Positions 42,611 to 53,483 of a stretch of DNA of 64,000 nt are shown one piece after another. Numbering within the stretch: the stretch's first letter is position 1; every line of letters begins with the position of its first letter. This DNA comes from Platanthera guangdongensis (taxonomy: Eukaryota > Streptophyta > Magnoliopsida > Asparagales > Orchidaceae), in the NCBI GenBank assembly GCA_039583875.1, contig CM077162.1, positions 66,089,259-66,153,258 on the forward strand. The letters are read 5' to 3'. Position numbers and translations under genes: made by a program. Under the pieces are notes generated by a model. It was not told the DNA's origin and made no database searches. It worked only from the letters and a program-made list of their open reading frames with translations.

Positions 42611-43200
42611 GGCCACTAAGGACCCACTGTGGGCAGTCAAAGTGGTTAAGTTGACCTAAGTCAAACCTAACCCTAAATGGGTCGAACTAGCCTACTTATG
42701 GTCAATTGACCCTCCCCTAGCCAAGTGGACCCCACCCATGCCCTCCTAACCCTAAAGTGAGGTCAGTGGGTCACCAAGGACTCATTGGGGTCAACCCAAG
42801 AGTCTATGTTGACCAAAGTCAACTTTAGCCCCTAATTTGGTCAAATTACCCTTCCTAAGGGTAGGTGACCTCCAAAGTGCCAAGACAACCCTACCCAATC
42901 CTTCCTAGATCTTAGGGGAGGTCAATGGGTCACCAAGGACCCATTGGGGTCAACCAAAGAGGCTAAGTTGACCCAAGTCAACCCTAGCTTCAAAAACGGT
43001 CAAAGTGCCCTAACTAAGGGTCAAGTGACCCCCAAGATGCCCAACTAACCCTACTCAAGTCTTCATAGACCTTAGCAGAGGCCAATGGGTTACCATGGAC
43101 CCATTGGGGTCAACCCAAATGATAATGTTGATCAAGGTCAACTCTATTCTAGTGTTAGGTCAAATTAGCCCAAATGGGCTAACCCAAGCTCAAACCCATT
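42611..43200 (+). repeat. ~160-bp diverged tandem repeats in the long LTR
   Basis: The phrase 'tcaccaaggacccattgggg' or close variants recurs at about 42611, 42771, 42931 and 43091, i.e. every 160 bases, each followed by 'gttgacc.aagtcaac'. The same four units are present in the second LTR copy from about 47904, so they were part of the element before insertion. Confidence 0.8.
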
Positions 43201-46153
43201 TGCCCCACATGGGCTAACCTCAATTTTATTATTAATATGAGTTAATGGACTGCCAATAGGCTAGGTAGATGAGAAAATTCGGGCATGGTGAGTAGGAGAG
43301 ATAAAGCTCCATTTTTTCTTTTAATGGAGGAGAGAGAAAGGGAGAAAATGAGGTCATTCATGGCCAAGGGAGACCAAAGGCCTCTCCAATTGATTCCAAA
43401 GGCTGAATGCATTCGCCCTCATCAGTTTTGAGGGGTTGAATAGCCATGGCCAGCCACCCAAGGTGGCTGAATTCAATTCCTCCAATAGGGAAGAGAGAGA
43501 AAGAAGAAAGAGAAGGTCATTCATGGTGGGGAAGGTGAATCACCCCTCAATTCTTCACCAATTAATTAGTATTCATCTCCCATATTAGTTTTGAGGGGTT
43601 TCCAAATGAATTGGGACCAAGGGAAGGTGAATTTCCATGGATTTTCTCCATGGACGAAATTCCCTTTCATGGCCATTAATGGCTTTCAAGCCATGCCCCT
43701 TCCCATACCTCCACTGACCACTTTATCATCTTCAAAGCATCATAAGAAGTGGATTTAGGCCTTTACATCGCTGCTTTTGATTAAGGATAGAGATCTGGAG
43801 GTGTAAGCTTTTGGATCTCGGCGGGCATGGTGCACCACCACCAAACACGTCGGCAAGCACGGTTGAAGGTCCTCCTCTACTCCTCTCTTTGTGGGCTAGA
43901 ATAGTAGATCAATTAGGAGATAAATCAGGCTCAATTGAGCCGGATCGGGTGAATAAAATTTCAGTTTTTCATGGCTTTTTATACCTCATGAGTTCGCCGG
44001 AAACCGCCCCTCCGGCGGCCGTGCCGCCGCCTGGCGATAGCCCCCACCTCAACGAAGGTGGTGGCGGTGGTGGCCGGCCAGGGAGGTGGCCGGGTGGCCG
44101 GGAAATGAGCTTTGAATAAGCTCCAGGTTCGGCCAATCCCAGCCCTTGGCTGGAGGAAGAAGATGATCCGGAGCCCCACGATTCTGCTTTAAGATCCGTG
44201 CTGGATCAGATTTTAATTATTTTTGTTTTATTAATTTCTACCTCATTTCTGGGCTGTTTTTAAATTAAAGTTTAAAACTACTTAGGTGCTGTTTCAGAAA
44301 TAATGACCAACATGAACATTGTAGCCCTTGAAGCGTATTTTAATTGACAATTGATTTCAACCAAATTGGGTAAGTGGTTTGACCACAGCACCCATTTTGG
44401 TGAGGGTTATACCTAGCTTCGACCAGAGACTATTTTGAGTGCCCCCATCAATCCATCTATCCAAATGACTTGAAATTTTGGATGAGGGTCATTATTACCT
44501 ATGCCTAGAACATATAAAAAATTGGGAATTTTTGGAGAAACGTTTCCTAAAGTTTTTATAAAACATTAATAACCTTTGCATGAATTATTTAAGGGGTCTA
44601 ATGACCTCTAACCCACCAAACATTTGGTGTCTATCTACTAGAGTCATGGAATGACTGTGGTTAAAATTTCAGACAAATTGGATTTGATTTGGATAGGTTT
44701 TGGTGAGACCAAAGTTTGGCCCTTAAGGAGTTAATTTAGGGCAAAGAGTGTTTGGGGCATGGAGGGGCCAATTCTCACCCAAAGTGGGTGGGATTTTGCC
44801 AGAGCCCCATGGTTAGTACAAGCACCCTCTCATGGAGTTTGAGATGGATTGGGGTGGGTTAGCCCTAGGACCCTAGTTCAAACCCTAAGGGGGAACTTTG
44901 GGGTTTTGTGAAGGACATAGCACCATATGTCCTTGTATGGACTTGGTGTTTAGCTCATGTGATTCTAGAGTAGTGAAATGCCGTAGGGAGGAATTTGGTG
45001 ACATTTATACTTAGGCACACAACTTAAACTATTTAGGGTTAGTTTAGGTCTTTAACTTTTAAGAAATTATGGAAGAGCATATCACCTTGAATATTCTAAA
45101 ATTTTGGTAGAAGAGTTTTTATAAAAATATGAGTCTCTAGAAATTATTGTAGGATATTTGGAAGATATTAACGTATACTTGTAGTTATAATCTTTATGTT
45201 GCCCCTAAGGACGATTTTGATAAAATCATGGTTAAACTAACTTATAATGTTATGAAACTTACTCAGTGATGATTTATGATCATACTATAGCCGTCGTAAA
45301 TTTTGTGTAATTTTTGGATAATAGTTTAAGGTACTTATCTATTTAATTCTATTTATAGTATTTATTTTGAATTAATTCAATAGGGGCATAAATCTTGCTG
45401 AAAAGTTGAAAAACTTTGGATTTTATGTTCAATAGTCATATTATATTTATCATAAATTTTGTGGAGCAATTACTTGTATGATGTTGGTACATCATGTTCA
45501 AACTTGGGGTTTTGGATTACTAGAATAATTAAATAAATTACCGGTTAAATTAGGAAAATTATGAAATTATGGATTTAGGCCAAAGATAACATGATAGACC
45601 CCCAATAATTATTATAGGGATACCGGACGAGTATTTTTAGTACCTCTTGTTTTACACGTCATATAGCTTGGCTTGGTCTGCATTTAGTTAAACTACAGAA
45701 TTTAATTTGGAATATGAATTTAGGCACATGAGTTGGGGTTAGATGTTTGCTGGTTGGATAATTAAAAATGAGTTCACCATTGGAAGATAGGATGAGTAGG
45801 GTGTTGGTTTGGCTAGTGTTAGGTGGTGCTCGGGACCGACGAAAGATCGTCTTTTCCGTGGGGAGAAAGTGTCAAATACTCTAGGGTTAGATCCAGTACA
45901 ACAAGTAAGGGTTTGAGAAATCTGATAGTAACCAATAATAGTAAGTGCCTTGCGAAAGGGAGCTTTGGGCGTAATCCCATCGTAGTTCCTAGTGCCTTCG
46001 AGAGCCCTTCACGGGGTATACCTTGGGCAGTCCTGGGCTAACGTAAACTGTATGAGTGATAAATCTTAAAGAACAACTAGAATAATTAGGGGTATGTCTC
46101 GGGAAGTTGGTTTGACTAGGATGTTCGGGCGGTAAGCTCGGTGGTTGTGGAAA

Positions 46154-46290
46154 GGGGCAGGATGGCCCGACGAGCTTTGACTCGGTTGATATTTGTGAGG
46201 GGCAAGATGGCCCGGCGAGCTTTGTCTCGGTTGATGTTTGTGACGGACGGGATGGTCCGGGGAGCATTGGCTCGGTTCTGATATATAAGG
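46154..46290 (+). repeat. 45-bp tandem repeat, three copies
   Basis: Units starting near 46154, 46199 and 46244 share 'gatggcccgacgagctttg' and 'ctcggttgatatttgtga', with drift in the third. They give rise to the repeated Pro/Ser frames on the - strand, which are not genes. Confidence 0.75.
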
Positions 46291-46669
46291 TTGCATGTTG
46301 ATAAAGTAAAGGTGGTGGGTGTTCGGTATTGGAGTGTCGATGCACCGACGCCAATACGTTGACTCGACAAGTGTGGCTAGCACTTCGCCAACAGAAGTCC
46401 GGTGCGCCAGCCGACAAGAGTACGCAGGAGTCCGCTTTGTGCAACAGCGTTGAGGCATATGATAGCTCTGAACGGTAGTGCTTTACTGGTTTAAAGGTGG
46501 TCGAGCCCCAACCCACTGCTTTCGTCTGCCACTACGGAGGTATCTTGGGAGGTTCGGCTCTAGAAATGGGGAACTAAAGGTCTGTATGCACAGAGTCGGG
46601 TGGGTGAGTTGAACTTGCATGATCTCATCATAACCCACTTTCTTGTCATAGCATAATCATAGCATAAAA

Positions 46670-46925
46670 CCCATGTCACCTATTGTATAAGTGGTATGGG
46701 ACGCTTATACAATAGGCCCTGCAAAACGACCCATTGGTCTATAAGCTTGTGTAGGCAAGTTTATAAATTAAGGTTAAATTCTTTATATATATATTGATGT
46801 TAATAACTGACACCCCAACGTATAAATTGGTATGGGACTCTTTATACGATGGGAGCCCTGTAGAAGATCCCTTTCTTATATGTTTCCGTATAAGTTAAGG
46901 TTACTTTTCAAACGTTACTTTACTG
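46670..46925 (+). repeat. Diverged ~130-bp duplication in the long LTR
   Basis: 'gtataagtggtatgggac..cttatac' at about 46684 and 'gtataaattggtatgggac..tttatac' at about 46820 introduce two similar blocks. Both continue with 'ccctg.a.aa.gaccc' and end in 'aattaaggtta'/'agttaaggtta'. Confidence 0.6.
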
Positions 46926-47593
46926 TCACATGTACTATAAAAATTGCTAGTATAGGTCCGCTGCCATCTGTTTCTTGATTACTCTCCACCATCAAGTCCT
47001 CCCCTTTCTTCCTCTCCGCTCGGTGCCTAGGGGCCATGGGGGAAGGGTTGGGGGATGATAGGACTTAGTCTTTTAGACTAACGGTTTTTGAACCACATCA
47101 TTTAGGGGATCATGGAGACCAGCATGGAGGAGCAGCCCCGTAGGTCGGCACGCTTGGAGATGGGGCAGTCTAGCACCGGAGTTCAGAAGGCGGGGACTAT
47201 GAGCTCCTGGCCTTAGTTGTGTTTTATTTTGCTTCTACTTGAGTGACTATGTAGTGAGGATTTGATGTAGCGGGCTTAAGCCCTTACTTTCAGTACATTA
47301 TATTTTGTGGACTCTCCCTTCGTGGAGATTATATTACTCTGATGTGATTGTATTTTGTGGACTTTTGGTTAGAGTTTTACCACTTTTGTTCTTACTCTAT
47401 TTTTGTTGCTTTTCTATGATCGAATCGGACGGCAGAATCGGCGTTTCGCGGTTGCAAGAAGGTCCGCTGGTCAAGGTCTGTAGAGGAACCATGGGTAGGA
47501 GGAGCATACTTGAGAGCCACCGGATCTAATGCCGCAGAGGTACCTAGATCTCTCCGAGTAAAGTATATGTTCAACTTCCTATGAGATGTTACA

Positions 47594-47671
47594 TTCAATT
47601 ACTTTCAGTAGAAACCCCGCATCCTAACCTGAATTTCGAGGATGAAATTTTTATTTTTGTTTATGGGGATT
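47594..47671 (+). other. Interior of the long-LTR element, 78 bp
   Basis: Contains 'gaatttcgaggatgaaattt' and a weak purine tract 'ttatggggatt' before the second LTR. The primer-binding site TGGTATCAGAG seen in the other elements is not present after 47593. Confidence 0.6.
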
Positions 47672-49350
47672 TGTAACATCCCATTTCCAACTAGACACCT
47701 ACGAGTGGTTTTGTCATGACTAGGTTGTGACAAAACCCTAGGAAGCCCAAGAAGACCAAGTGAGCTTAGACATGACGTTGGAAATCACCATGGTCTACAA
47801 ATAGTAGAATTCTAAACAATAGTTTAGGATGACCATAGGGCTACACCTTGACCCCAGGACCCTACCACAACACCACCAAATACCTTTAGAGGTCCATAGG
47901 GCCACTAAGGACCCACTATGGGCAGTCAAAGTAGTTAAGTTGACCTAAGTCAACCCTAACCCTAAATGGGTCGAACTAGCCTACTTAGGGTCAATTGACC
48001 CTCCCCTAGCCACGTGGAACCCACTCATGCCCTCCTAACCCTAAATTGAGGTCGGTGGGTCACCAAGGACCCATTGGGGTCAACACAAGAGTTTATGTTG
48101 ACCAAAGTCAACTCTAGCCCCTAATTTGGTCAAAGTACCCTTCCTAAGGGTAGGTGACCTCCAAAGTGCCAAGATAACCCTACCCAATCCTTCCTAGATC
48201 TTAGGGGAGGTCAATGGGTCACCAACGACCCATTGGAGTCAACCAAAGAGGCTAAGTTGACCCAAGTCAACCCTAGCTTTAAAAAGGGTCAAAATGTCAT
48301 AACTAATGGTCAAGTGACCCCCAAGATGCCCAACCAACCCTACTCAAGTCTTCCAAGACCTTAGGGGAGGCCAATGGGTTACCAAGGACCCATTGGGGTC
48401 AACCCAAATGGTCATGTTGATCAAGGTCAACTCTATTCTAGTGTTAGGTCAAATTAGCCCAAATGGGCTAACCCAAGCTCAAACTCATTTCCCCCACATG
48501 GGCTAGCCTCATTTTTATTATTAATATGAGTTGATGTGCTGCCAATAGGCTAGGTAGATGAGAAAATTCGGCCATGGTGAGTAGGAGAGAGAAAGCTCCA
48601 TTTTCCCTTTAATGAAGGAGAGAGAAAGTGAGAAAATGAGGTCATTCATGGCCAAGGGAGACCAAAGGCCTCTCCAATTGATTCCAAAGGCTGAATTCAT
48701 TCCCCCTCGTCCGTTTTGATGGGTTAAATAGCCATGGCCAGCCACCCAAGGTGGCTGAATTCAATTCCTCCAATAGGGAAGAGAGAGAAAGAAGAAAGAG
48801 AAGGCCATTCATGGTGGGGAAGGTGAATCACGCCTCCATTCTTCACCAATTAATTAGTATTCATCTCCCCTATCAGTTTTTAGGAGTTTCCAAACGAATT
48901 GTGACCAAGGGGAGGTGAATTTCCATGGATTTTCTCCATGGCCGAAATTTCCTTTCATGGCCATTAATGGCTTTGAAGCCATGCCCCTTCCCATACCTCC
49001 ACTGACCCCTTTATCATCTTCAGAGCATCATAAGAAGTGGATTTAGTCCTTTACATCGCTGCTTTTGCTTAAGGATAGAGATCTGGAGGTGGAAGCTTTT
49101 GGAACTCGGCGGCCATGGCGCACCACCACCAAACACGTCGGCAAGCACGGTTGAAGGTCCTCCTCTACTCCTCTCTTCGTGGGCTAGAATACTAGATCAA
49201 TTAGGAGAGAAATCGGGCTCAATTGAGCCGGATCGGGTGAGGAAAATTTCAGTTTTTCATGGCTTTTTATACCCCATGAGTTCGTCGGAAATCGCCCCTC
49301 CGGCAGCCGTGCCGCCCGGCGATAGCCCCCACCTCAACGAAGGTGGTGGC
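47672..49350 (+). repeat. Very long LTR, second copy, cut short
   Basis: About 1.68 kb aligned with 42383-44070, with scattered differences and small indels (for example a missing 'ccg' near 49310). It breaks at 49350 within 'cgaaggtggtggc', where a new LTR starts TGTACAACCCC. The rest is not in the window. Confidence 0.85.
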
Positions 49351-50910
49351 TGTACAACCCCGTAGCCGGGCGAGTGTGACCCTCCCCAAATATCAGCCTA
49401 GGGCCGTGTTATGGGCGACGAGTTGGTGCGACCCCGTTCGGAGACGTGCGGGTCCTCGTACGTCCGTGCGGAGGTTTTATGTGCGCGTGCTTAGAATTTA
49501 TATATATATATAATATTATATAATATATATATTATTATATTATATAATATAGAGGATATTGTATATAGAGGGGATGAGATGAGACCAGTAGGGGAAGACA
49601 TCGGGTGGAGCAGGGGAAAAAAGGAAATAAAATAAAAGAAGAGGCATCGGGTTGAGCAGCGGGGTGCAGGTTTTTGGGATTCTCCGACTAGGGTTCGGGG
49701 AAGAAAAACACGCCCGCCACCTTCTCTCACCCTCGGCCCGGAATGGCAGGAATCGCCCGGCTTCCTTCTCTCACTCCGGCCACCCACCAGCAAGGAGGAG
49801 ACGCCCCTCAACCCCCACACCTCCCTCTCTCCGGCCGCCTACAGCAGCAACCCCACCCCGCCTCTCTCTCTCCCCCTCCAGCCGCCTGGAGGAGCAAGGG
49901 GCCGCCGCACCCTCTATCTCTCTCCGGCCACCTCCCAAGCTAGGGCACGGCCGCCATACCTCTCTCTCTCGCCGCCGCCTGTAGTGGCAACCCGAGCTGC
50001 CACCTCCTTCTCTCGCCGCCGCCGCCTGTAGTGGCAACCCGAGCTCCCGCCTCCTCTCTCTCGCCGCCGCCGCCTGTAGTGGCAACCCGAGCTCCCACCT
50101 CCTCTCTCTCTCCGTCGGCCTACAGTAGTGGCAGCTCGGGCCCCGCCTCCCTCTTTCTCTCCGGTCACCAGAAACAGCAGCAACCGCGCGCCGCTCCTTC
50201 TTTTTCCAGCCGCCTGGAGCACCCCGGCCCCCTCCCTTTTTCTCGGCTTGGAGCAAGGCTCGGACTGGAGCAAGGCTCGGCCTGGAGCATGGCTCGGCCT
50301 GGAGCAAGGCTCGGCCTGGAGCAAGGCTCGGCCTGGAGTGGAGATCGACCGCCGACGCGGCCACACGCAGCAGAATCGACCCGGAGCTCCTCTCCCGCCC
50401 CCACCGCCAAGCACGCGACAAGGGTAACGATGTTTCAACTTGGGCAGGTGAAGCCTTCAGTTTACATATTCGCATGGAAGCCCCTCTCCACCAACGGGTG
50501 GGGGGAAGGGAGCTTTCCGATGGGTTGACGTGTACGTCCCCGCAGTCAATTGCATTAGTGCCCGGAAGCGTGAGTACGGATTTAGGCATGCTGTGTGAAG
50601 CCCATCCGGACATGTGAGCCGGATTTGTGATGTTCTGGGGTTCCCGGAGAAGACTCCGAGGAAGTTGTTTATTTAGACGCTTGCAGGGAATGCGCACCAT
50701 AGCCCCCCAAAAAGGGGGTGTGCGCAATATGTTCGGCCCGCTTATATTAGCCGACCGATGACTAGGTGGCCGCCGCCCGTCGAGACGTTGGCGTACAGGT
50801 GTTGTAGTACCAGGCGGGGAATGACGGGCTTAAGCCCGAGCTCGTGACGGCCCTCGAAGGCCTTTTTTGTTTATATTGCCGGCCTGCGTGCTGAGTATGG
50901 AATTTATATT
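49351..50910 (+). repeat. Third gypsy LTR, left part, interrupted by the Tat element
   Basis: Begins TGTACAACCCCGTAGCCGGG, close to the start of the Tat LTRs (TGTACAACCCCGTGTCCGGC on the other strand). From about 50415 it carries Tekay-LTR blocks: 'gggtaacgat', 'ggcatgctgtgtgaagccca', 'cccggagaagactccgag', 'cgggcttaagcccg' and 'ggcctgcgtgctgagtatgg'. 49560-50400 is CT-rich with repeated 'ccgcctgtagtggcaacccg' and 'ggagcaaggctcggcct' units. Long frames here (for example 49771-50727 on the - strand) come from these repeats. The Tat element interrupts it at 50910 and related sequence goes on at 63111. Family assignment is uncertain. Confidence 0.6.
49497..49553. repeat. AT-only self-complementary stretch
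   Basis: About 57 bases of A and T, with tata/taatatta units that can fold on themselves. Likely a simple-sequence expansion. Confidence 0.7.
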
Positions 50911-51753
50911 TGTTGAAACCGGAAACCGGCCTCTTGTGGAGTTCGACCCTTGGAGAAGGGGTGGTCTCGCGCCTACTTTGCTACTGCAAGAAAAACAACG
51001 AAAAAGACAAGAAAGAACAGACCCAAGGGCTCGGCAGGGAGGTCCCACCACAAACCCGGAAGATCTCTGAGCGCTTCCTCTCCTTAGCCAGAAGCCGAGC
51101 TAAGGTACTCTCAGAGAACACTGGAGAATGAGAGTAAGGAGGCACTGAAGACGTGTCCTCTGAGGTACCCCTTGGGTCTTATTTATAGCTTTTTGGAACC
51201 TGAACTGCCAATAACCAAAATAACTGACCTGAAAATACCAAAAGGCCCTTAGCTGGGTCTGCCAACAGCCAAACTCCGCTGTTCTGATGGGCTATGTGCA
51301 GTCCAACCTGGTCTGCCAACAGCGAGACTCCGCTGTCTTGAGGGGCTATCCGCAGTCCTGGGGAGTCAACTCGCCTCCATTCCTTCTTCGCGGGAGGCGG
51401 GCGCGACCTGACTTCAGCTGCCCTCCCATGCTCCCTGGGCGAGCGCGAGCCGGGGGTCGCGACCTGCCTTGCTTCTGTCGGGGCGGACCGGCGGTCAGGT
51501 CGCGCGACGAGGCGGACCGGCGGCCACTGCGACTCTCGATCGGCTCGCCAGTCGCGGGTCGCCAAACTCGTCTGCTTTTACCAAGGACTCTTCGCGCGAC
51601 CCGTTCGCTTGCCTCGTCGGCTCGCTCGCCTGAAATGGGCGGGAGCGGGCCAGCCCTTCTGCCGCATGTCTGTTTGCCGCTCGGATGTGGGCCGCGGGGC
51701 AAGGTCTGCTCGCCTCCCTGGTGGGACCCACTCGCCGGACACGGGGTTGTACA
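50911..51753 (-). repeat. Tat 3' LTR
   Basis: In element orientation begins TGTACAACCCCGTGTCC and ends CCGGTTTCAACA. The - strand contains 'agctataaataagaccc' (51174-51190), a likely TATA box of the LTR promoter. ORFs such as 51287-51928 and 51346-51798 overlap the LTR and repeat in the other LTR without conservation of their ends. A purine-rich stretch (51754-51769, - strand AAAGAGCGGGGATTG) lies just inside. Confidence 0.93.
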
Positions 51754-51870
51754 CAATCCCCGCTCTTTTGAGCTTGATTCAAGCTTGGAAAGAATCATCC
51801 AACCCGCGTGTTTGGCGAGTGCGTGTGCTGAGCTGGCAGGGAATCTTCTGGTGGGCCCCCACTGTCCGGC

Positions 51871-51880
51871 TATAAATATA
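51871..51880 (+). promoter_or_regulatory. TATA box of the first Tat antisense gene
   Basis: TATAAATATA in the + direction, ~120 bases inside the element from the 3' LTR and ~65 bases upstream of ATG 51945. It faces away from the LTR, toward the antisense frame. Confidence 0.65.
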
Positions 51881-51944
51881 CCGCTGAGCCCAGGAGGGGG
51901 GCTCCCCAGATCCCCTCATTTTTCTTGAACAGACTGGTCTCTTG

Positions 51945-52916
51945 ATGCCGGTCAGCGAAGAGGTGCGAGCTCGCCTGGCGGCAGCGGGCCTGAAGACTCA
52001 GGAGGAGGCACTCGAGGCCGCCCCTTGGCTAGCGCGTGGGTCTCCCGGCCCTCTCTTTAGGTCGGCGAAGGGAAAGATCGTTAGGCGGTCTCTGGCGGGT
52101 GAATGTCCGGGCTCCAGCTCGGCGGCGGCTGTTGAGATCGTCCCTGGGGTACGTGACCTTCCGCGGATTATCGCTGTACCTCTGACCTTTTGTTTTGCAG
52201 GCGATCCCTCGTGAAGAGGTAGGGAACGGGGGAGAGGATCGCCCCCCTCGCTTGTCACCTGAGAAGGTCGCTAGTTCCCCAGGTCCGAACCACCCACCTC
52301 CGGAAACCCCCCGCCCGCCGGCTTCCCACGGACTGGGAAAATCTCTTGAGACCCTCGAGGGAGAAACCTTTCAGGGTCGGCCGGGCTCCTCTCGCCCATC
52401 TGTTGGTGCGAGCGACGTGCCAACCCCTGGTGAGCTGATATTTACCGTTGGCTTTGTCCTTATTCGCTCCTTCTGACTCGCCCGTTTGTAGGCTATAACA
52501 GGGCCTCCTCCGAAACTGAGACGAGCGAAGGGTATTCGCCCCCGCTCGACGTGGACAGTGTCTCTGATTACCTGGGCGACCCGACCGATGCGGCGGGGAT
52601 GAAGAGGTAGGTGACGCGGCTGTTCCAGAAACACACGCTGTTGATCCAGGAGCTCGCGAAGAGGGTCGATGAAAACAAGGCCGAGACCGCGGTCCGGCTC
52701 GCGGCCTTGGAGGGACCTCCGCGCGCGGCGGAAGACGACGATGTCACTTCACCGGGCGTGCATATTGCGCGAACCGAGGGGCATCTCAGGGGTGCTACAG
52801 AGCAGATCGGCCTGGCTGAGCGGGAGCTGGTGGCGGTTCGCGATTACCACGACCCTCGCGTGCCGCCGCGATCGGGAACGAAGCGGCGGCACAGGTGGAA
52901 GTGGGTCGAGTACTGA
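51945..52916 (+). pseudogene. Tat antisense gene 1, three exons, one in-frame stop
   Basis: A spliced reading gives one frame of 286 codons. Exon 1 is 51945-52148 ('MPVSEEVRARLAAAGLKTQE'). Intron 1 (52149-52200) is GTACGT...TTTTGCAG. Exon 2 is 52201-52429 ('AIPREEVGNGGEDRPPRLS'). Intron 2 (52430-52491) is GTGAGC...TTTGTAG. Exon 3 is 52492-52916. Exon 1 ends on a codon boundary; exon 2 ends one base into a codon that exon 3 completes. The only break is TAG at 52608-52610, after which the same frame runs on with 'LFQKHTLLIQELAKRVDENK', a helical, coiled-coil-like stretch, to TGA 52914-52916. The introns (52 and 62 bases) are short for a plant. I do not recognise the protein. Antisense ORFs near the 3' LTR are known in some Tat-lineage elements (e.g. 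Grande). Confidence 0.6.
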
Positions 52917-53358
52917 TCCAGCCTTCTGCCCCCCGCTCGCAGGATACCGCGGGGTTGCTGTTATTTCCAAGTTATCTTTCATTTGTAACCACTTGCGACT
53001 CTTATTGCCCGCCTATGGGCCTAACTTGTTACTGCTGAGGCTCATTGAAAATATCATGCTGTTCCTATTGCTTTCTGTGGGCGGGTTAAGGGAAAGGTGT
53101 GTTCTTCCCCTCGCGCTGATCGGGGCGAGGGCGAGACGAGGAGCTCGCCAGACGGGAGTCTCCCGTCTCGCGCGGAACCCCGTGGGGGTGCGGGTCGAGA
53201 CTCGCCCGGTCAGGTCTTCCGCGGGCGCGGCCGGTTGAGACCCGCGCCGGATCGGTATTTGGGGTGCGGTTGCGCGCGGGGAAGTCGAACCGTCGGGCTG
53301 ATTTTTGCTATCTGCACCCCCTCTTTCGGCGGGAAGTTTCCCGCCCTTTCTCTTTCCC

Positions 53359-53367
53359 TATAAATAG
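53359..53367 (+). promoter_or_regulatory. TATA box of the second Tat antisense gene
   Basis: TATAAATAG in the + direction, about 117 bases before ATG 53484, in a GC-rich stretch (52917-53483) that otherwise holds no gene. Confidence 0.65.
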
Positions 53368-53483
53368 GCTTTTCTGGCTCTTATTTCCTCACTGATTCCA
53401 AACATCCTCTCGCTTCCTTTTTCCCGCGAAGTTCGATTCGTGCTCGCCTTCTGGATCTGTCTCGCACGTTCGGCGGCGACTCG

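Larger units (their letters stand above)
42383..47593 (+). repeat. Very long LTR (about 5.2 kb), first copy
   Basis: Begins TGTAATATCCC and is taken to end TGTTACA at 47593. The last 500 bases ('gcgggcttaagcccttac', 'attatattttgtgga') look like the end blocks of the Tekay LTR. Its right end is inferred, because the second copy is truncated. Inside are ~160-bp diverged repeats, a GC-rich segment near 43990-44100, small tandem repeats near 46154 and a duplication near 46680-46900. ORFs such as 43811-44119 and 45989-46516 have no recognisable domain, and the first differs in length and reading in the second copy. Confidence 0.65.
42383..49350 (+). mobile_element. LTR element with ~5.2 kb LTRs and a 78-bp interior, 3' end broken
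   Basis: Sequence starting TGTAATATCCCATTTCC at 42383 starts again as TGTAACATCCCATTTCC at 47672, and the two align for about 1.7 kb until the second copy is cut at 49350. Just before the second copy lies 'gaatttcgaggatgaaattt', the usual last words before the 3' LTR of Tekay-like gypsy elements. A plausible end for the first LTR is GATGTTACA at 47593, which mirrors the start. No gag or pol remains, so it is non-autonomous or internally deleted. It sits in the SIRE-B extra ORF. A target duplication cannot be checked, as the 3' end is outside the window. Confidence 0.7.

Noticed and set aside
43811..44119. 102-residue frame in the long LTR, with a similar one at 49099-49365
   Set aside because: Present in both LTR copies only because the LTR is duplicated; length and C-terminal reading differ and no domain is seen.
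46116..46516. Overlapping - strand Pro/Ser/His-rich frames
   Set aside because: Caused by the 45-bp tandem repeat at 46154-46290.
49771..50727. 318-residue Arg/Gly/Ala-rich - strand frame and partners
   Set aside because: Low-complexity reading of CT/GC-rich LTR repeats, open in several frames.
51287..51928. 213-residue + strand frame over the Tat 3' LTR edge (and 51346-51798 on the other strand)
   Set aside because: Mostly LTR sequence; the counterpart in the other LTR (62639-62932) has a different end, so it is not a conserved gene.
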